Of a stretch of 64,000 nt of DNA, positions 59,763 to 64,000 are shown one piece after another (position 1 is the stretch's first letter; each line of letters opens with the position of its first letter). The DNA is from Sisyra terminalis. Taxonomy: Eukaryota > Arthropoda > Insecta > Neuroptera > Sisyridae. The position numbers and the translations under genes were made by a program. The stretch is taken from NCBI GenBank assembly GCA_958496175.1, contig OY292278.1, positions 49,228,001 to 49,292,000 of the forward strand, in the 5' to 3' direction. The notes under the pieces are model-generated. The model ran no database searches. It saw nothing but the letters and a program-made list of their open reading frames with translations, and was not told the origin of the DNA.

Positions 59763-61165
59763 GACTGATTCAAAAAAAAATGATAATTTTTTTTTCTTAA
59801 TATTATTGAAAATATTGTTGGGAATGACAAAAAAAATATGTGAAAGTTTAAGCTCTTAATTAACATGGGAACACTATTCTCTTGCACTTTGGAATTTTAT
59901 AGCTCACGTTGGTGACAATATTTCGAAATAACCAAGGTATATTCTTGTAGAAAATTGAATGATCTACAAAAAAGGTCTCGTACAAGTTTTTGATATATTT
60001 ATTCTTTCAAAAGTTATTCGAGGGTCAAAGTTGAACTGAAGAGAAATTTTAATATTTTTTCAATTTTTTGACGCAACCATCAATTTTATGAGAAAATTTT
60101 ATAGGATATTTTTTATAGAGCACTTTTTTTCTATAACTTATCTCTATAAAAGTTTTTGATATTTTTCACAGGTCCTAAGTTATTTGCATTAAACTGAAAA
60201 TTCCCTGAATTATTATATTTTTAACATAAAAATTATTTTTTATTTTCATTAAATAATTTAGGACCTGTGAAAAATATCAAAAACTTTTATAAAGATAAGT
60301 TATAGAAAAAAAAGTGCTCTACAAAAAATGTCCTTTAAAATTTTCTCATAAAATTGATGGTTGCGTCAAAAAATTGAAAAAATATTAAAATTTTTCTTTA
60401 GTTTAACTTTGACCTCGAATAACTTTTGAAGAAATAAATATATCAAAAACTTGTAAGAAACCTTTTTTGTAGATCGTTCAATTTCCTACAAGCCTATACC
60501 TTGGTCATTCCGAAATAATGTCACCAACGAGAGCTATATTTTATGAGAAAATTTTGTAATACATTTTGAGTAGAGCACTTTTTTCCTATAACTTATCTCT
60601 ATAAAAGTTTTTGATATTCCTTACAGGTCCTAAGTTATTTGCATTAAACTGAAAATTCCCTGAATTATTATATTTTTAACAGAAAAGTTAAATAACTTAG
60701 AACCTGTGAAAAATATCAAAAACTTTTATAGAGATAAGTTATAGAAAAAAGTGCTCTACAAAAAATGTCCTATAAAATTTTCTCATAAAATTGATGGTTG
60801 CGTCAAAAAATTGAAAAAATATTAAAATTTTTCTTTAGCTCTAATTTGACCTCGAATAACTTTTGAAGAAATAAATATATCAAAAACTTGTATCCAACCT
60901 TTTTTGTAGATCGTTCAATTTTCTACAAGAATATATCTTGGTCATTCCGAAATATTGTCACCAACGTGAGCTATAAAATTCCACAGTGCTAGAGAATATT
61001 GTTCCCAAGTTATTTAAATGGAAAATCGAAATTTACGATGCGGCACCTCTTAATACTTAATATTAAGAGCTTAAACTTTCACAGGATTTTTTTTTGTCAT
61101 TTCCAACAATATTTTCGATATAATTAAGAAAAAAAAAATCCTAATTTTTTTTGGATTAGTCTAAT
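59763..61165. mobile_element. Foldback element, family B, third copy with internal duplication
   Basis: Left end GACTGATTCAAAAAA, right end GGATTAGTCTAAT. Arms match 21368-22922, including CTCACGTTGGTGACAATATT. A block of about 455 bp (60085-60538) is repeated at 60539-60960, so the copy contains two foldback centres. No coding capacity. Confidence 0.8.
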
Positions 61166-62829
61166 CCACATATACTTTTACGACAATTTCAAAAGTATGA
61201 TTCATAAGTTTGCAAAATCAAGTGGGAGCTTTAATTCTTCCTGTCGCCCTCGTAATGCTTGTTGTAAATCTTTTAAATCAAATCGAATATTCAAACATGG
61301 CAATATCATTAAATTCACTTGAACCATAAGTCAAAACGTCACAACTGAACCAAAACCCACAAAAGAAAAAAAGAATCCTTGAACCATACACGAATGAATT
61401 AAATCTGCCAACTTTCAAAGGCTTTACGACCATCTTTATTGTGCCACAAAACATTAAAAACACCTCAAACCCACTTCAAATCTTTGCCAACCATATGAAT
61501 CTCAAAAAAAATCCACCCCCAATGCTTGTCCAATTTTCACGTCTTAGCGCAAAGAAAAAAAACAACTAAATTTTCACATAAAAAATCGTTTCATTTACAT
61601 TAATAGTCCCTCGTTATTTTCATCCAAAAAAAAATTACTTATTTATTTTTTCTTTAAAATGCTCATCAGAAATGATTACGTAACAACGACATGGGGAATG
61701 AGGGAACGATGTGGGACTCTACAGGAATAAAAAATATGGATGCAAACTAGGAGGTTTTTGTGTGCGATATTTGATTTTTTTTCCCATGTTCGCTTTGCTT
61801 CTTCTTCATTCATTACTCGTAAAGCGCCCCCCGAACCAGACGCCTGGCGCCCTCATATCCCACTAACGCCCATTTGCTCTTATCAAACGTCCCCTATCGT
61901 CTTCAACCCATTTTAATTCGCCCGTTAAACGTTATCTGGTCGTTTAGCGAAGAGAAAAAATGTGTATATATAAAAAATAAATATCAAGGTATTGCTATAT
62001 CTGTCATTTACTTTAATGTTTGTGTAACAAAGTGGCTGTAAGCAGGAAAATGGGAATGGAAAAGACGTGGACAGATAATAAAAAAAAAAATGACTTTAAA
62101 AAAACAAAAGCCATTTCCATAATGCCAATGCTTTCTGAACGTTTTCATTCACAAAAAAAAGCAAATAAAGCACAGTGAATTTTAATGCAATTGATTCAAA
62201 TGGAAATGGGGTTACGACTTGTTTTTCTTTTTAAAGTTCAAAGATTTAATTTTACCTTACAAATTTTACTGTTATAAGTTTAAGGTGCCTAACGGCTTTG
62301 GCTCTATATACCATATGTTTATAGGTGTTTTCCATGAGAGTGGTTTTTATGAAATATAAGACAAGTAGCTAAACCTGGCAGACGTTGTCCTGCCAGCCAA
62401 TATTTGTAAATAGATAAATTGAACTTAGGAAAAAAAAGCTTGAAAATTATAAGAATCGCCTCCCTTATCAACCCGCAGCATCCCTCGTTGTACCAATTAT
62501 AATTCACCTTCAATATATACATTAATCAATTACGTTTTGAGAACCTCTACCTCTAAAAATCACTATACTATCATAACAATGAAGTATTGACAGTTAACGG
62601 CTATTGTATTGACCGTTGAAAAAGCCGTTTTTTTGGCGATCGCAGGTATGATACTGACGGAAAAAAAATATCAAAACAATCATTAAAACGGATTATATAT
62701 CGTGACAAAATTTGAGTTAAATCGATGCAGAAATTTTTGAATTTTTGAAATCTACACAAACCCAAATAAAAATTTTATATAAATAGATAAAACATAGATT
62801 ATTCATTGTTTATTTAAATCAGCGATTGT
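61166..62829. other. Mostly unique sequence, no gene recognised
   Basis: Holds a hairpin at 62375-62396 (CTGGCAG, loop ACGTTGTC, CTGCCAG). The text around it resembles a short insect repeat tail, but I cannot name the family. A GC-richer patch lies at 61820-61940. Confidence 0.45.
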
Positions 62830-63036
62830 CAGAGGTGGCCAACCCGCAAGATGCATCAGACTTTTATAAAATTGCACTTTATAATGACCATATTGGTGAA
62901 AATCAATATATTATAAATGTTTACAGTGTATCTAAATTTAGTATGGAGAATTTGAGATATAACTTTAATGGTGGCCCGCGGAATTATGATGCATTTCCGA
63001 AGTGACCCGCAATGCAATTTGGGTTGGCCATCCTTG
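62830..63036. mobile_element. hAT-like MITE
   Basis: Left end CAGAGGTGGCCAACCCGC; right end, read in reverse, CAAGGATGGCCAACCC. CAG(A/G)GGTGGCCAACC ends are typical of hAT-derived MITEs. Only about 207 bp, with no coding sequence. An exact 8-bp target duplication is not visible; the flanks do share an imperfect ATTTAAA...GATTGT text. Confidence 0.6.
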
Positions 63037-63204
63037 ATTTAAAATACGCTGATTGTTTGATATCTCAGACAAGAACATAGATATTTAATTAAAGAGTCAT
63101 TTTTATATCCGATCAAAGGATGTCCATTTAATAATTTTAATCGGGTTTCTTCTAAATGCAACTTTTATGATTAATAACACCGGCACACAAAAAAAAAGTG
63201 CTCT

Positions 63205-64000
63205 GTACTTTTGACCGAACCTACATAAATCTACGTATTTTGATCCCCTGAACACGAATCCGGGGTCGGTTTGACCCGTACACCGTCAAAAATTCGAGAA
63301 AACTTTAAAAAACCGAAAAAAATGGATAAAATCGGCAGTTTTGGTGACATAAAAATTTTTTTGAACTAAACCGAGCATGATTTTCATGTTTTGTGATCCG
63401 CTGAATACAAATTCGAAGTTTATGTAGACTATAAGCCGTTTTTATTGTAGGAAAATTGCAAAAAACCCTTAAAAATTGTAAAAAATTGCGGCTATTGTTC
63501 TAAAATTCGAGATTATATGATGAAAATAAACTTTTAAGTCTCTAAAAAGGATATTTTGCATATTATTCTATTTCTGGAATATGATTTTTGAAGATTATTT
63601 GGCTAACCGCGATTTTGTTATTTCTATAGCTTTTTTACGATTAACAAATTTTTTTTTTAATTCCGGATCAATGAACCTCAAATTTATACTCAACAGATTT
63701 GCCAACATGTCAAATTTATTATGATTTCATTAAAAATTTGATATTTATCACAAGAACTTTGATTTTTCTGAAATTTTCAGGATTTTTTGCTATTTACATG
63801 GATTTCTAAGAATGGCTGGACCGAATACCTTCAAGATTTATATTATGCGGATTAGAAAACATGAAAACCATGATTAATCTAGCTCCTTAAAATTTTTGTA
63901 CACAATTACTGCAATTTCTCGCAATTTTCAAAGATTTTTTGCAATTTTCTTACAATTTAAACAGCTTATGATCTAAATGAACTTCGAATTTCTATTCAGC
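63205..64000. mobile_element. Inverted-repeat element, runs off the window
   Basis: GCTGAATACAAATTCGAAGT near 63401 recurs in reverse complement at the end of the window (ACTTCGAATTTCTATTCAGC), and AGCATGATTTTCATGTTTT near 63372 recurs in reverse near 63855. A related phrase, CCCTGAACACGAATCCGGGG, near 63245 suggests an inner direct repeat. Probably another foldback element; its right end lies beyond 64000. Confidence 0.6.

Noticed and set aside
1..64000. CRISPR array, bacterial operon or viral genome
   Set aside because: Repeats are long, diverged and without equal spacers; no bacterial gene structure or viral core genes are visible.

Overview
This window looks like a stretch of an AT-rich, gene-poor arthropod genome, most likely an insect. 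The reasons are the 61-base intron with clean GT..AG borders, the AATAAA polyadenylation signal, and the mix of repeats: Penelope-like, Jockey-like, gypsy-type LTR, mariner-like, piggyBac-like and hAT-like pieces, foldback elements and several tandem arrays. There is no sign of bacterial operons or of a virus. I cannot name the species.

Only one gene is convincingly supported. It is a two-exon minus-strand gene at 51191-51935 encoding a 227-residue protein with one AN1-type zinc finger, closest in pattern to the C-terminal finger of SMUBP-2/IGHMBP2. Other protein-coding signal belongs to decayed retrotransposons: a Penelope-type GIY-YIG endonuclease fragment (14681-15148, with an inverted partner just upstream) and a 5'-truncated Jockey-type reverse transcriptase (15840-16714).

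Layout. 1-2145: about 680-bp tandem repeat. 2822-3267: foldback Penelope-type terminal repeat with 9-bp target duplication. 8137-9298: foldback element, family A. 11250-11792: 330-bp segment followed by a solo copy of the same Penelope-type repeat (13-bp target duplication). 13490-15660: short tandem duplication, then an inverted Penelope pair. 15836-17813: Jockey fragment plus flank that recurs at 42651-43893. 21368-22922: dimer of foldback family B. 23590-25560: 1-kb tandem duplication. 27480-29540: about 415-bp tandem array split by a solo LTR. 30275-30799: mariner-like remnant. 33240-35340: alternating 368/299-bp higher-order repeat. 35560-35840: CpG-rich block, possible promoter or first exon. 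40630-41190: tRNA-like and LINE/SINE-tail sequences. 43985-45720: nested foldback. 45924-46819: TTAA-bounded direct repeats around a TTAA element. 48515-50477: 2-kb foldback. 51154-51935: the AN1 gene. 52667-54099: tandem duplication carrying an 899-bp Penelope-type insertion. 56050-58240: 1.08-kb tandem duplication. 59763-61165: family B again. 62830-63036: hAT-like MITE. 63205-64000: another inverted-repeat element running off the window.

The most interesting story is the Penelope-type family. Three insertions with clear 9-, 13- and 12-bp target duplications share a 48-base two-hairpin motif with hammerhead-like boxes. One insertion (53189-54087) contains, in reverse orientation, about 340 bp that elsewhere in the window is ordinary flank next to a solo copy, which suggests host-sequence transduction. 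Foldback families A and B share terminal and internal motifs and may be one superfamily. I found no sign of a multi-gene cellular system; the novelty lies in the repeats.
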